A DNA stretch of 64,000 nucleotides from Dehalococcoidia bacterium (GTDB taxonomy: Bacteria > Chloroflexota > Dehalococcoidia > Dehalococcoidales > W498). Positions 53,303 through 62,568 of this stretch are shown here, piece after piece; positions within the stretch are counted from its first letter, which is position 1, and each line of letters opens with the position of its first letter. The stretch spans positions 1-64,000 of the forward strand of contig DUEE01000001.1 of NCBI GenBank assembly GCA_011170285.1, read 5' to 3'. The notes under the pieces are model-generated. The model was not told the origin of the DNA and did not search any database. It saw only the letters and a program-made list of their open reading frames with translations. The position numbers and the translations under genes were made by a program.

Positions 53303-54763
53303 CTATCCTTTAATTACGCCTAAGGGTACTGCCCTGACTACCTTACGGGAGATGCCTGCCATGTGGGTTACATTAACCACCTCATTTACATCCTTATAGG
53401 CTTGGGAAGCTTCCTCAGCCAGTGAAGCTATACTCCCCGCCTTGACCGTAATCCCCCTTTCTGCCAGTGCCTGAGCAACATCAGCCCCCCGGAGACTACG
53501 CTTAGCTGCTGACCGGCTTTGTATCCTGCCGGCACCATGGCAGGTTGAGCCAAATGATTCCTTCATAGCTGTTTCTGTGCCCAGTGCTACATAGGAGCAG
53601 CGCCCCATATCCCCAGGAATGAGAACCGGCTGCCCTATATTCCTGTAGATATTGGGTACATCGGGGTGTCCAGCAGGGAAGGCTCTGGTGGCTCCCTTGC
53701 GGTGAACGCAAAGGGTCTCCTTTTTGCTCTTAATAGTGTATTCCTCTATCTTAGCCATATTGTGACACACATCATAAACCTGCTCCATACCCAGTTCTCG
53801 CTGGCTCTTGGAAAAGACCTTAATAAAACACTCCCTAGCCCAGTGAGCGATGCACTGTCGATTAGTCCACGCGTAATTAGCTGCGCAGGACATAGCTTGA
53901 AGGTAGTCCTGTCCTTCTGGTGAGTGTACCGGGGCGCAGGCAAGTTGGCGGTCAGGCAGATTAATGCCATACCTTTTTACTGCTTCACCCAGCAAGGCTA
54001 CATAATCAGTGCAAACCTGATGACCGAAGCCTCGGGAACCGGTGTGAATTAAGACTAGCACCTGCCCGGTTTCACTGATACCCATAGCTGTGGCGGCATC
54101 CCGGTCATAGATTTCATCTACTATCTCCACTTCCAAAAAGTGATTGCCGGAGCCTAATGTTCCCAACTGGGGAATGCCGCGCTTTTTAGCCTTAATACTT
54201 ACCTTATCCGGGTTAGCCCCTTTCATACAGCCTTCTTCTTCGGTAACTACAATATCCTCTGCCTCACCATAGCCCTTTTCTATTATCCAGGGGCTACCCT
54301 TTATCAGGACTTCATCCAGTTCCTTTTTATTCACCCTTATCTTGCCTTCTGACCCCACTCCTGAAGGGACGTTGATAAAAAGCTCAGCCACTAGCTGTTC
54401 AATTTTAGGTCTTACCTCGTCCTCGGTGAGATTGGTTCGTAAAAGCCTGACGCCGCAATTAATATCAAAGCCGACGCCTCCAGGTGATATCACACCATCT
54501 TTTACTCTGGTGGCAGCTACGCCACCTATGGGAAAGCCATAGCCCCAGTGAATATCAGGCATAGCTAGTGAGTGCTCTACAATACCGGGCAGGAAAGCCA
54601 CATTAGCTACTTGTTGAAAAACCTGCTCTTCACAGATATGGCTGAGCATAGACTCGCTGGCAAAGATTAGACCAGGCACAAGCATACCTTCTTTATAGCT
54701 TTGTGGGATTTCCCAACGGTAGTCGTCTATCTTGTTTAGTATTTCTTGCCACGGTGCTGGCAT
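53303..54763 (-). CDS. rtcB: tRNA-splicing/RNA-repair ligase RtcB
   Basis: This 486-residue GTP-dependent ligase joins 2',3'-cyclic phosphate and 5'-OH RNA ends. Metal and catalytic residues are in GVGFDINCGVRLLRTNL, GTLGSGNHFLEVEIVD, LIHTGSRGFGHQVCTDY, VCHNMAKIEEYT and the GMP-His region STCHGAGRIQSRSAAK. Length is typical. Archease lies 12 bases upstream, the usual pair. Confidence 0.97.
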   Translation of the reverse strand: MPAPWQEILNKIDDYRWEIPQSYKEGMLVPGLIFASESMLSHICEEQVFQQVANVAFLPGIVEHSLAMPDIHWGYGFPIGGVAATRVKDGVISPGGVGFDINCGVRLLRTNLTEDEVRPKIEQLVAELFINVPSGVGSEGKIRVNKKELDEVLIKGSPWIIEKGYGEAEDIVVTEEEGCMKGANPDKVSIKAKKRGIPQLGTLGSGNHFLEVEIVDEIYDRDAATAMGISETGQVLVLIHTGSRGFGHQVCTDYVALLGEAVKRYGINLPDRQLACAPVHSPEGQDYLQAMSCAANYAWTNRQCIAHWARECFIKVFSKSQRELGMEQVYDVCHNMAKIEEYTIKSKKETLCVHRKGATRAFPAGHPDVPNIYRNIGQPVLIPGDMGRCSYVALGTETAMKESFGSTCHGAGRIQSRSAAKRSLRGADVAQALAERGITVKAGSIASLAEEASQAYKDVNEVVNVTHMAGISRKVVRAVPLGVIKG

Positions 54764-54775
54764 CCTTGCCCTCCG

Positions 54776-55192
54776 TTAAATATCAAATAATACCTGAACC
54801 TTACAGCCATTATCTTTATCAACCTTTAACATATGGTAGGTGGCTGCCTTGACCCCTGTTTTTAGTTTATGCTTTGAACTATCTACCTTCTCCCCATAGC
54901 TTCTAGCCTTAAGTCGTGTAGAGTTAAATTGGGTAATATTAAACCTCTTAAAGATAATACCCTCGACATCAAATAGATAAATAAGCTCATTTAACCATTT
55001 TACCAGCAGGCTCTCTTGGTCAGGGGCGGTCAGCTTAATATCTCGGTATAAAATTTCCTCCACATCATCAAGCTCGGTTATCAAGTTGAACAAGGCTTTA
55101 GCTGCATTAGCAAACGCCTGACTCATATTGGTACCATAGGCTATAATGCTAACATCAGCAGTATGGTTTACGATGTCAAAATCCTTATCCAT
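54776..55192 (-). CDS. Archease (RtcB activator)
   Basis: This 138-residue protein has DFDIVNHTADVSIIAYG, the LLVKWLNELIYLFDVEGIIF helix, ARSYGEKVDSSKHKLKTGVK, and VKAATYHMLKVDKDNG, typical of archease, which accelerates RtcB guanylylation. It is the first gene of archease-rtcB-cysK. TATAAT ends 9 bases upstream of the ATG with no Shine-Dalgarno, suggesting a very short or absent leader. Confidence 0.92.
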   Translation of the reverse strand: MDKDFDIVNHTADVSIIAYGTNMSQAFANAAKALFNLITELDDVEEILYRDIKLTAPDQESLLVKWLNELIYLFDVEGIIFKRFNITQFNSTRLKARSYGEKVDSSKHKLKTGVKAATYHMLKVDKDNGCKVQVLFDI

Positions 55193-55201
55193 ACAAAACC
55201 A

Positions 55202-55207
55202 ATTATA
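55202..55207 (-). promoter_or_regulatory. -10 box of the archease-rtcB operon
   Basis: A perfect TATAAT on the minus strand ends 9 bases before ATG 55192. The -35 region (TTTGTG at a 17-base spacing) is weak. Confidence 0.4.
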
Positions 55208-55251
55208 TCATTTGTTATGCTAAACACAAACTATAGAGAGTATCTATCAAC

Positions 55252-55352
55252 TCTATACCCTTCCCATTAATAAAGAACGGGGGATAAACTCTAGAGGGAA
55301 TTCTAATCGGCTGAAGGGGGTGAGGTTGTTAGGTAATCCTTAATATACAGCC
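55252..55352 (+). repeat. Diverged copy of the palindromic intergenic repeat
   Basis: ACCCTTCCCATTAATAAAGA and the later AAGGGGGTGAGGTTGTTAGG resemble the ends of the copies at 44.1 and 52.3 kb, but the inner stems have decayed. Confidence 0.45.
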
Positions 55353-55365
55353 TTGTTGGATTGCT

Positions 55366-55393
55366 TTGAGCTTTTTTAGGTATTTGGTATAAT
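55366..55393 (+). promoter_or_regulatory. Promoter of the 55.4-57.9 kb gene cluster
   Basis: TTGAGC (55366-55371) and TATAAT (55388-55393) have a 16-base spacer, 29 bases before ATG 55423. Confidence 0.5.
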
Positions 55394-55422
55394 ATAAGTA
55401 AGAGTGGTATTGAGGGACTTAG

Positions 55423-56010
55423 ATGGCTAACATAAAGAGTGCTGTTGAGATAGCTATGGAAAAGGTAGAAAAGTTAGGCAAGGCGACCGAGGAGGAGCGC
55501 TTAAGGTGGCGGTATATTCCGGAAGGGGAAAAACTGGCGGCTAAATACCTTAAGCAGGATTGCAATTTAGTGGTGGAAATGAGTAAGTATGAGGAAAACA
55601 TAGTTAAACATGTCGTGGCAGGCGCCTGTGATATTCTAATCAGAAATATTAGTCTACCCAAGAACTATTCAGCTAAAAGCAATAATAGCAAGGCAATGGA
55701 CGGTTTGAAGAACTTGAAGATTGATAAAGTAGGGGTAGAGAATGTCTTTAGCCAGATACGGCGTATCTTTAGCCATTATGTTGAGCAAGGTGAGCAGCAG
55801 AGAGAACAGGCTTACGAATTACTAAAGGCTAAATTTGAGGCTAATATAAATCAAGCAATTCAGCAGCAGATGGGGTCAGTGGAGATTAAGATAGATGTAG
55901 AAAGACATCCGCAGTTCCAAGAGGAGTGGCTTAAGACGCAAGCTCAGCTAGATTTGCAATACCTTAAACACTTGGATGAATACAAGCAAGAGCTACTAAG
56001 TATCCATTAG
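55423..56010 (+). CDS. Conserved hypothetical helical protein
   Basis: This 195-residue, almost wholly helical, charged protein (MANIKSAVEIAMEKVEKLGK...) has Gln-rich heptads near QQREQAYELLKAKFEANINQ and a C-terminal coiled coil. I recall similar proteins mainly from Dehalococcoidia genomes, but no function. It is the first gene of a same-strand group leading to thyA. Confidence 0.7.
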   Translation: MANIKSAVEIAMEKVEKLGKATEEERLRWRYIPEGEKLAAKYLKQDCNLVVEMSKYEENIVKHVVAGACDILIRNISLPKNYSAKSNNSKAMDGLKNLKIDKVGVENVFSQIRRIFSHYVEQGEQQREQAYELLKAKFEANINQAIQQQMGSVEIKIDVERHPQFQEEWLKTQAQLDLQYLKHLDEYKQELLSIH

Positions 56011-56016
56011 GCTATA

Positions 56017-56357
56017 ATGACAGATGAACTATCATCCTTCATATATACAGTATATAGGGAAAGTTACTCCTTTGTCAGGAATAACTGTATCCATAAATCG
56101 CTGAGGATAAAAGCAAAGGCGGAAGAGATGGGAGGGGCAGGTGATTTGATTTGTTGCCTCTCAATATTGCCAATCAAGAAATTTCATAATTTCCTATCGT
56201 TATCCCTCATATTTATACTAAGATTGGCGGCAGAAAGTTGGATGTAGCACTCGACTCTAAAACTGCTTAAGTATGTTGTAAAAGTGATGAGCAGAAAGTG
56301 ATTATACTGATGGAATATTTCCAGGATGAGGAGAATGATTTGTCGGGAAGCCAGTAA
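56017..56357 (+). pseudogene. Frameshifted hypothetical gene
   Basis: ATG 56017 opens SFIYTVYRESYSFVRNNCIH then AKAEEMGGAGDLICCLSILP. Near 56185-56195 the sense continues in the next frame as PIVIPHIYTKIGGRKLDVAL, reaches TAA at 56268, and reopens as SDEQKVIILMEYFQDEENDL to TAA 56357. One frameshift and one stop split what looks like a single protein of about 113 residues. An NCIHKSL start and HIYTKIGGRKLDVA end hint at a transglutaminase-like fragment, uncertainly. Confidence 0.55.
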
Positions 56358-56379
56358 TTGACATTTTATGAGGAAGCTA

Positions 56380-57084
56380 ATGGATATTAATGACGAGAGG
56401 ATTAGACTTGCGGTTAAGCACACTGAGATATTAAGGCTGCCCAAGCGAAGCCTATCTACCTTTGGCGTAACCAACATCCAATACTATCTGGTTACCGAAC
56501 CGGTTTACTCTGAGCTGACAAGAGATGCTAGTGAGACGGTGATTAGGGAGGGCAGGGTGATTACTGAGAGACCGAGAATCGTAACCCCCTATTATCTGTC
56601 TCGGCTTGAAGGCTTTAGTGCTGACGCCAGAAGGTATTTTAACATGCTAATCACAAGGCATGGTCGTAATGCCCCTGGGTTGTTTTATACTTATAAGAAT
56701 GAACCCAAAGAGCTTAATATCGTGTCAGATAATTTGCTATCGGTGGTAAATAAGCTAAATGCCGAGATAGATAAACGTGGTGACCTTCTGGTCTCTATTA
56801 TTAAGGGTGAGGATGAGTTTTGGGATGTGTCATTGATGAAGTTTATTTATGAAATGACTAGGAGTTCTCTACCAGATAACCTAAGGCAAATGGGGAGGAA
56901 AGGACTTTTAAATATGGACACCAGCGGTGTTCCCATTGATGCTAGGGTAGGAATTGAAGAGCTTTTTAGCAAGGTCGCTCGGGGTGAGTATGAACCTAAT
57001 GAACTAAAGGCGGAGCTTGACCGCTGGAACCTGTTTGAGGAATATCAGGACAGATTTTTTGACATTTTTAGAGAAAGACAATAG
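56380..57084 (+). CDS. Conserved hypothetical protein
   Basis: This protein of about 234 residues is mixed alpha/beta with LAVKHTEILRLPKRSLSTFG, YLVTEPVYSEL and RVITERPRIVTPYYLSRLEG, then a helical second half ending RWNLFEEYQDRFFDIFRERQ. No family recognised. ATG 56380 is preferred over 56368 because GAGGA lies 6 bases upstream. It precedes a DUF5320-like gene by 9 bases. Confidence 0.72.
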   Translation: MDINDERIRLAVKHTEILRLPKRSLSTFGVTNIQYYLVTEPVYSELTRDASETVIREGRVITERPRIVTPYYLSRLEGFSADARRYFNMLITRHGRNAPGLFYTYKNEPKELNIVSDNLLSVVNKLNAEIDKRGDLLVSIIKGEDEFWDVSLMKFIYEMTRSSLPDNLRQMGRKGLLNMDTSGVPIDARVGIEELFSKVARGEYEPNELKAELDRWNLFEEYQDRFFDIFRERQ

Positions 57085-57093
57085 GAGGAAGTG

Positions 57094-57282
57094 ATGTATA
57101 AGCACTGGAGACACTGGCATAGGTTTGGTTTTAGCTTCCCTCCTTTTGGTTTCTGGTTTAGAAGTGGCGGCTATTTCCCTCGCCGAGACGAGTATATCCG
57201 CATGCTTGAGGAATATAAGCAGGAATTAGAAGCCGAGCTAAGTGAAGTAAGCAAAGAACTGGAAGAGATGAAGAAGGATTAG
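57094..57282 (+). CDS. Small DUF5320-like protein
   Basis: This 62-residue protein has an aromatic/Gly-rich N-terminus (YKHWRHWHRFGFSFPPFGFW) and a C-terminal coiled coil (EYIRMLEEYKQELEAELSEV), the layout of DUF5320 proteins. ATG 57094 follows AGGAGGA. It lies between the 234-residue hypothetical and thyA, 7 bases from the latter. Function unknown. Confidence 0.7.
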   Translation: MYKHWRHWHRFGFSFPPFGFWFRSGGYFPRRDEYIRMLEEYKQELEAELSEVSKELEEMKKD

Positions 57283-57289
57283 CTCTCAT

Positions 57290-57937
57290 ATGGAAATTAC
57301 GAAGATTGAAGCTAGAGACCTTTCCGAGGCTTGGTTTCTCTGTCTGCGTAAGACCCTGAGCCAGGGATATGAGTATAGGATTGATCGGGGAAGCTATGCC
57401 GGTCAGTATCGTAAGGAGCTTGACTTTGTCCTTGTCCAGGTTAGGAATCCGGGAACAAGACCTTTAATTCCAGATGTGCCCCAGGGTGTGCCACCACCGA
57501 CCTCTATGGAATATGTAGAGAGCTATCTTCCTTACCTTATGACGGCGCATAAAGCCGATGGGGAGCAGTATACCTACGGTCAATATCTAGAAAACCAGAT
57601 ACCACAGGTAATCAGGATGTATAAGGGGGATGGCTACAATACCAATCAGGCTTTTATGGCGGTGGGTGATAGCCAGTCTATACTGCTGTCAGACCCTCCG
57701 TGCCTGAGGGCAATAGATACCAGAATTCGAGATGATAAGCTTCACTTTATTGTTTATTTCAGGTCTTGGGATTTGTGGGCTGGATTTCCATCAAACCTGG
57801 CCGCCATTCAACTTTTAAAGGAATATATGTCCAGTGAGATAGGGGTTGGCGACGGAGATATTATCGCTATGAGTAAGGGCTTACACCTTTATGAATATTC
57901 ATGGGAGCTAGCTGGAATTGCGGCGAGAGTGACATAG
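57290..57937 (+). CDS. thyA: Archaeal-type thymidylate synthase
   Basis: This 215-residue protein matches the shorter archaeal ThyA class: YTYGQYLENQIPQVIRMYKG, TNQAFMAVGDSQ, the nucleophile loop SDPPCLRAIDTRI, IVYFRSWDLWAGFPSNLAAI and MSKGLHLYEYSWELA. It methylates dUMP to dTMP; the carbon donor in archaea may be a modified folate. It differs from the ~264-residue bacterial ThyA. No folA follows. The ATG has only a weak ribosome site. Confidence 0.88.
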   Translation: MEITKIEARDLSEAWFLCLRKTLSQGYEYRIDRGSYAGQYRKELDFVLVQVRNPGTRPLIPDVPQGVPPPTSMEYVESYLPYLMTAHKADGEQYTYGQYLENQIPQVIRMYKGDGYNTNQAFMAVGDSQSILLSDPPCLRAIDTRIRDDKLHFIVYFRSWDLWAGFPSNLAAIQLLKEYMSSEIGVGDGDIIAMSKGLHLYEYSWELAGIAARVT

Positions 57938-58101
57938 CGGCTAGAGAAGAAATATTCTACATTCACTATCCATTCATTACGAAATTTACCCTTTTGTTAA
58001 GCCTTTTCGCTCAACATTTTCCGTGCTGCTTATGCCGGCGAATTTCAGTGACAGCAGGCGGAGCCAAAAATAATCTATTTGACCCTTTACCATATTACTT
58101 A

Positions 58102-60288
58102 CTAAGCTCTCTTCTCTGTTTGTTCGTTTCTCCTTGAGTAGAAGCTAGGAATTAAGAGGAGGGCTGCCATCGAAGAAATGACCATGGCTACCCACATTAC
58201 AGACGCTGCCTGCATATGTATCCTCAGGGGGGAAAAGAAGAGAGCAGACATCCCGATAGCTAGGCCAAAGGCATTAGCCAAAATTGGTCTGGAAACACTT
58301 GATAGAGCTGAGTCAACTGATTCCACCTTCCCCAGGCCCCGCTTTCGGAAATAATAGATGCCAGAGATAAGATGGATGGAGTAATCCACACCCACTCCAA
58401 TAGCGATAGCCGACAGGTTGGCAGTCAGGACATTGAGATGGAATTTACTTATGGACAACATACCCAGAATAACAATGATAGTGATGACTATTGGTATCAA
58501 GGCAACAAGAGCCCCTCTAAGCTTTCTCATAGTTACTAAAAGCATGATAAATATCAAGACTAGGGCTAAACCCAGGCTCCGAATCTGACTTTGCACCACT
58601 AGCTTGTTCATCTCATCAAAAAGTACCGGCATGCCACTAAGCATCCGAATGTTAGGGTGCTCAGCGACAAAATCCTCCAGCCTATCTATATCCACGGAGT
58701 CAATGTCCTCAGTTCTAATCATCATCCTGAGGCCGTCATTCGAAACCCAGGTTTCCAAGTCCTCATCATCTATCTGTGTCAAGAGTCTCTGGACGACTAT
58801 AGGGCTTTCAGGATAATCATCTTGGCCGGTTATCATCTCATTGATACTAGCTATCATGTCAAAAAGCGAGACGGCACTCTGTACTCCAGGTAATCTCTCC
58901 AGTTCCCTCTCAGTATCTAAAATGTCTTCTGCGAAATTATAATCTCTCAGGATGTCTGTGCCTCTATCAGAAACTATCTCCGTGGTAAGCGGTAATGCCC
59001 CGCCGAAATACTTTTCAACCTTATCAAAGGTCTGCCTAATTGGAGAATCTTCCTTGAAAAACATTAGCTGATTGGATACAACCTCCAGCCTGGGTATGTA
59101 TAAGGCGGAAACTAACACAATAACCAGAAATGCCACAGCGATCGGAGCCCTGTGCTTGGCTCCCTCCAGAATGAGTCTGGTCAGACGGCTTTCCTGAACT
59201 CGCGGTGATTTCGTAGGTAAATTCATTCTGGACAGTACCGCTGGCAGAAAGAAGAGAGACAGAATACCCGCATAGCCAATACCTAGAGAGACGAATATTC
59301 CCATCTGCCTCATGGGTAGCACCCCTGTCCAGGTCAGGGAAGCGAAGCCTGCCATAGTAGTGATGGTCGTGAGAAATATTGGCGTGCCAACCATACGCAT
59401 GGTTTCTATAGTTAACCGGCGGCGGTCTGAATATCTGGCCATGTTGTCCATAAAATGAGTGGTATAGTGAAGTCCATCAGCAGCCCCCATCACTACCACG
59501 AATATTGGACTGAGGATTGTCACCAGATTCAATTCCTGCCCGCTCCAGAAAATTGTGCCCAGGGTCCACAAGGCACCCAACCCTGCCGGAATCATTGCCA
59601 TGATGGTGAATTTACGATTCCGGATAACCGAGTAGAAAACCAGTAATACAAGGATAATGGCACAAGGCGGCAGGATAAAGATTACCCTGATGAGGTAATT
59701 CCAGACGGTGTCCTTAATGATTTCGTTACCGGCAAGGGAAAGGGTCAATCCTTCTTCATTTAGAACTATTTCCTCTAGTGACTCTACTACTTCTCCAGCC
59801 GTAGCCTCCAATCCCAGATTGACAATAATAGCACCCTTGCTGTCATCAGAGGAGAGGAACTGCTCTGCACGAAAATACTCGTCCTCGATAAAATCTTTTA
59901 GGAGATCAGAGTGTCTATCAATAAACTCCTCCGTGACTGAGAAAAGGTGGCCCTGCACGGAGATTTCCGAGGGAATAAAGCTCTGCACCTGATAGATACC
60001 ATCAATGTCTTCGATATCTTTCTGAAGCCTAAAGACATTCTGGAGATTCTCCTTGTCTAGGAGAGAACTATCCTGCTCCATAAGAATTGAGATAGTTTCG
60101 CCAGTTTGATATTTTTCATTCAGCCTATCATATTCTTCAGCCTTGGGATTTCCTGCAGTAAAAAAACTCAGGAAGTCTGTATCAACTTCAAAGCGGAAGA
60201 AAGAAGCCAGAGCGACAATATTCAAGATGGCTACCACTATGATAATTAGTTTGGACTTGTTGTAGATAAAATTGGAGAGCCTTTCCAT
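58102..60288 (-). CDS. MMPL/RND-family exporter
   Basis: This 728-residue protein has the two-fold RND layout: helix 1 near residues 12-32, a large outer loop (35-190), five helices (about 195-335), then helix 7 (~375-395), a second loop, and five more helices (about 575-725). Motifs include FVVVMGAADGLHYTTHFMDN and LSAIAIGVGVDYSIHLISGI, each with the central Asp. Such proteins move lipids or hydrophobic compounds. No membrane-fusion partner is next to it. It ends in basic RRNEQTEKRA. Confidence 0.9.
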   Translation of the reverse strand: MERLSNFIYNKSKLIIIVVAILNIVALASFFRFEVDTDFLSFFTAGNPKAEEYDRLNEKYQTGETISILMEQDSSLLDKENLQNVFRLQKDIEDIDGIYQVQSFIPSEISVQGHLFSVTEEFIDRHSDLLKDFIEDEYFRAEQFLSSDDSKGAIIVNLGLEATAGEVVESLEEIVLNEEGLTLSLAGNEIIKDTVWNYLIRVIFILPPCAIILVLLVFYSVIRNRKFTIMAMIPAGLGALWTLGTIFWSGQELNLVTILSPIFVVVMGAADGLHYTTHFMDNMARYSDRRRLTIETMRMVGTPIFLTTITTMAGFASLTWTGVLPMRQMGIFVSLGIGYAGILSLFFLPAVLSRMNLPTKSPRVQESRLTRLILEGAKHRAPIAVAFLVIVLVSALYIPRLEVVSNQLMFFKEDSPIRQTFDKVEKYFGGALPLTTEIVSDRGTDILRDYNFAEDILDTERELERLPGVQSAVSLFDMIASINEMITGQDDYPESPIVVQRLLTQIDDEDLETWVSNDGLRMMIRTEDIDSVDIDRLEDFVAEHPNIRMLSGMPVLFDEMNKLVVQSQIRSLGLALVLIFIMLLVTMRKLRGALVALIPIVITIIVILGMLSISKFHLNVLTANLSAIAIGVGVDYSIHLISGIYYFRKRGLGKVESVDSALSSVSRPILANAFGLAIGMSALFFSPLRIHMQAASVMWVAMVISSMAALLLIPSFYSRRNEQTEKRA

Positions 60289-60408
60289 CGAGACGCCTCA
60301 TGTGACTGTTTAATTATAGTTTAATCATATTAGTTGCAATGGGTCTTGAGTAGCAGTGACTCTGAACTAAAGCAGTAACAAGACGCTAGATTGGTCAATC
60401 TTTGTGGG

Positions 60409-61194
60409 CTAGTCCTTAACCTTGATGTGTAGATAGAGGTCGCCTGATTTTTTGTCATCTCTTATGCCCATACCCTTGAGTCTGATTTTTGTCCCCGGCT
60501 TAATCTCTTTGGGTACCTTTACCATTAACTTCTTTGTTTGTTTGCCCCTGTTATAGGTGATGTCTTTCTCACACCCGCTAGTAGCCTCAGCCGGAGAAAT
60601 CACGAGCTCAATATTTAAGTTTAGGTTCTGTTTGGGTAAGGGCTCAAACTGAACACCGAAGAGCTTACGCAGAGCATACTTACCGATCTTTATTGTTATT
60701 CTGGAAAGTAATCTTTCAATTAGATTCGGTTTGCGAGCCGGGACTCCAGTATATGGGTAGTATTGCTGATAAGTTGGTCTGTCAGCAGTAGCAAAGAATT
60801 GGGATATGAAACCGCTGCCTTCAAAAAATACCCGGTTAAGGAAATCTTGGTCAAATCTAAGACCGGCTTGAGCGAACATTCGACTCAGTTCATCAAACGT
60901 AGCCTGATTAGAGAAGATATCCCTGAATATATCCTGCTGAGAGTATTGAAAGCTTCTATATCTGGCATCATAACCAATGCCCACCTTTCGGGCAAAGTCA
61001 TATTGCTGTCGTTTATCCTTGTCTCCAAGCACACCATAAGCCTCATTTATCTCCTTGAATTTCTCCTCAGATTGCTTCTCATTACCCGGATTAGTATCGG
61101 GGTGATATTTAAAGGCAAGCTTTCTGAAAGCTCCCTTTATCTCTTCTTGACTGGAGTTATCAGGAATGCCAAGATTTTGGTAATAGTCTTTCAT
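60409..61194 (-). CDS. DnaJ-like co-chaperone (CbpA type)
   Basis: This 261-residue protein has an N-terminal J domain ([26 protein letters not shown] with the HPD motif, [13 protein letters not shown]), a linker with YQQYYPY-like aromatics in place of a G/F region, no zinc fingers, and a single C-terminal substrate domain ([20 protein letters not shown]). It stimulates DnaK. It is upstream of the exporter on the minus strand, separated by 120 bases. Confidence 0.88.
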   Translation of the reverse strand: MKDYYQNLGIPDNSSQEEIKGAFRKLAFKYHPDTNPGNEKQSEEKFKEINEAYGVLGDKDKRQQYDFARKVGIGYDARYRSFQYSQQDIFRDIFSNQATFDELSRMFAQAGLRFDQDFLNRVFFEGSGFISQFFATADRPTYQQYYPYTGVPARKPNLIERLLSRITIKIGKYALRKLFGVQFEPLPKQNLNLNIELVISPAEATSGCEKDITYNRGKQTKKLMVKVPKEIKPGTKIRLKGMGIRDDKKSGDLYLHIKVKD

Positions 61195-61291
61195 ATTGTC
61201 TCCCTATACTTAACATCTGGTCATAATCAGGTTATTATAACACTGGAAATAGGGAAACCGAAGTTCTTATGTAGAGGTTATAGGCATTAAA

Positions 61292-62521
61292 TTGAAAGTA
61301 AGATTGATTGCCTGGATGAGTTTACTATTAATTTGTTTGTTCGGTGGAAGTTGCACTCCTACCCAAGATTTTGATAACTGCCTGAAATCTATCGTGGAGC
61401 CATACCGCTTCAGTATTGTCAAATGGGAAGCTAAGGTCGTATTTGACGAGTTAAATCAATGGATTTTCAGCGGAAATGAAAAGATTGATGACGAAGTCCA
61501 TCTAGTTGCAGATTATTTTTCACTGGTTGAGCGAATAAAAACCATAATGTTAGAAATAGAAGCCATCAACAGCAGTAATGGGCAAGGCAACCTGACTTCG
61601 CTTGAAGCTGAATTTAATAGGTTGCAGGAGCAAAAAGCGGCTTTACAGGATACGGTGGAGAGGATAATAGAAAGGCAGATAAGAGAGACTCTAGCCCAAC
61701 AAGGCATCTTCAATCCTATAGATGAATACATAAAGTTAGAAATCGGCTTCCCGCCAGTAAATTTCAAACTAGACAAACCACCTTATCTGCTTGTGATTTC
61801 GCCTAGAGACAGGATAGAAAGCATGAGAGAAATTACCCTACTACCGAGTCTTGGTCTTGAGGAAATAGAAGATATTGAAGCTGATGTTGATGAATTGGGC
61901 GTTTCTTCGTTGGTGGTAGAGCTTGGTGGTATCAGTGTAACCTGTCCCAGCTTTGTGGTTGACGATGCCAGCCTGCGATTTACTATTGATACTGCTACCG
62001 AGGAATGGCTGCATCAATATCTAGTCTTCAAACCGCTGGGCTTTCTATACCTGTTAGACTTAACTGGTGTAGCCAGAAATTATGAAATTGCTACCATAAA
62101 TGAAACCTTAGCTAGTATGGTCAGTAAGGAAGTTGGCTCTATTGTATACGGAAAATACTACTCCTGGTATGAAAATGGCCATAGTCAGAACCAGGGAGTA
62201 GAGTCAGGATTTGACTTTAACCAGGAGATGAGAGAAATAAGAAGGGCGGTTGACAAATACTTAGCGCGGGGAGAAATTGAACGGGCTGAAGAGTTTATGG
62301 AACAGAAGAGGCAGTATCTAGCTTCAATGGGCTATTATATCAGAAAGCTAAACCAAGCCTATTTTGCATTTAATGGGACTTATGCTGATAGCCCAACCTC
62401 GGTTAGTCCTATCGGAGTTGAGCTGAAAGAGCTGAGAGAGCAAAGTGCCTCGCTGAAGGATTTTCTAGATACAGTGGCGGCAATGACCAGCTGTCAAAAT
62501 CTGAGGGATAGCCTTAGATAA
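61292..62521 (+). CDS. Lipoprotein with degenerate HEXXH-like motif
   Basis: This 409-residue protein starts at TTG 61292 with a lipoprotein signal (lipobox GGSC, Cys21). The middle has a coiled coil (about 90-130). At about 243-253 EEWLHQYLVFKPLG followed by NETLASMVSKEVGS recalls gluzincin metalloproteases (HExxH...NExxA), but the first His is Glu. It may be an inactive peptidase-like surface protein. It is divergent from dnaJ-like and precedes tRNA-Lys. Family uncertain. Confidence 0.55.
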   Translation: MKVRLIAWMSLLLICLFGGSCTPTQDFDNCLKSIVEPYRFSIVKWEAKVVFDELNQWIFSGNEKIDDEVHLVADYFSLVERIKTIMLEIEAINSSNGQGNLTSLEAEFNRLQEQKAALQDTVERIIERQIRETLAQQGIFNPIDEYIKLEIGFPPVNFKLDKPPYLLVISPRDRIESMREITLLPSLGLEEIEDIEADVDELGVSSLVVELGGISVTCPSFVVDDASLRFTIDTATEEWLHQYLVFKPLGFLYLLDLTGVARNYEIATINETLASMVSKEVGSIVYGKYYSWYENGHSQNQGVESGFDFNQEMREIRRAVDKYLARGEIERAEEFMEQKRQYLASMGYYIRKLNQAYFAFNGTYADSPTSVSPIGVELKELREQSASLKDFLDTVAAMTSCQNLRDSLR

Positions 62522-62568
62522 AATCTCGGTTGCACGCCGAACTAATGTTTGCTAAACTGAAGCGATGT

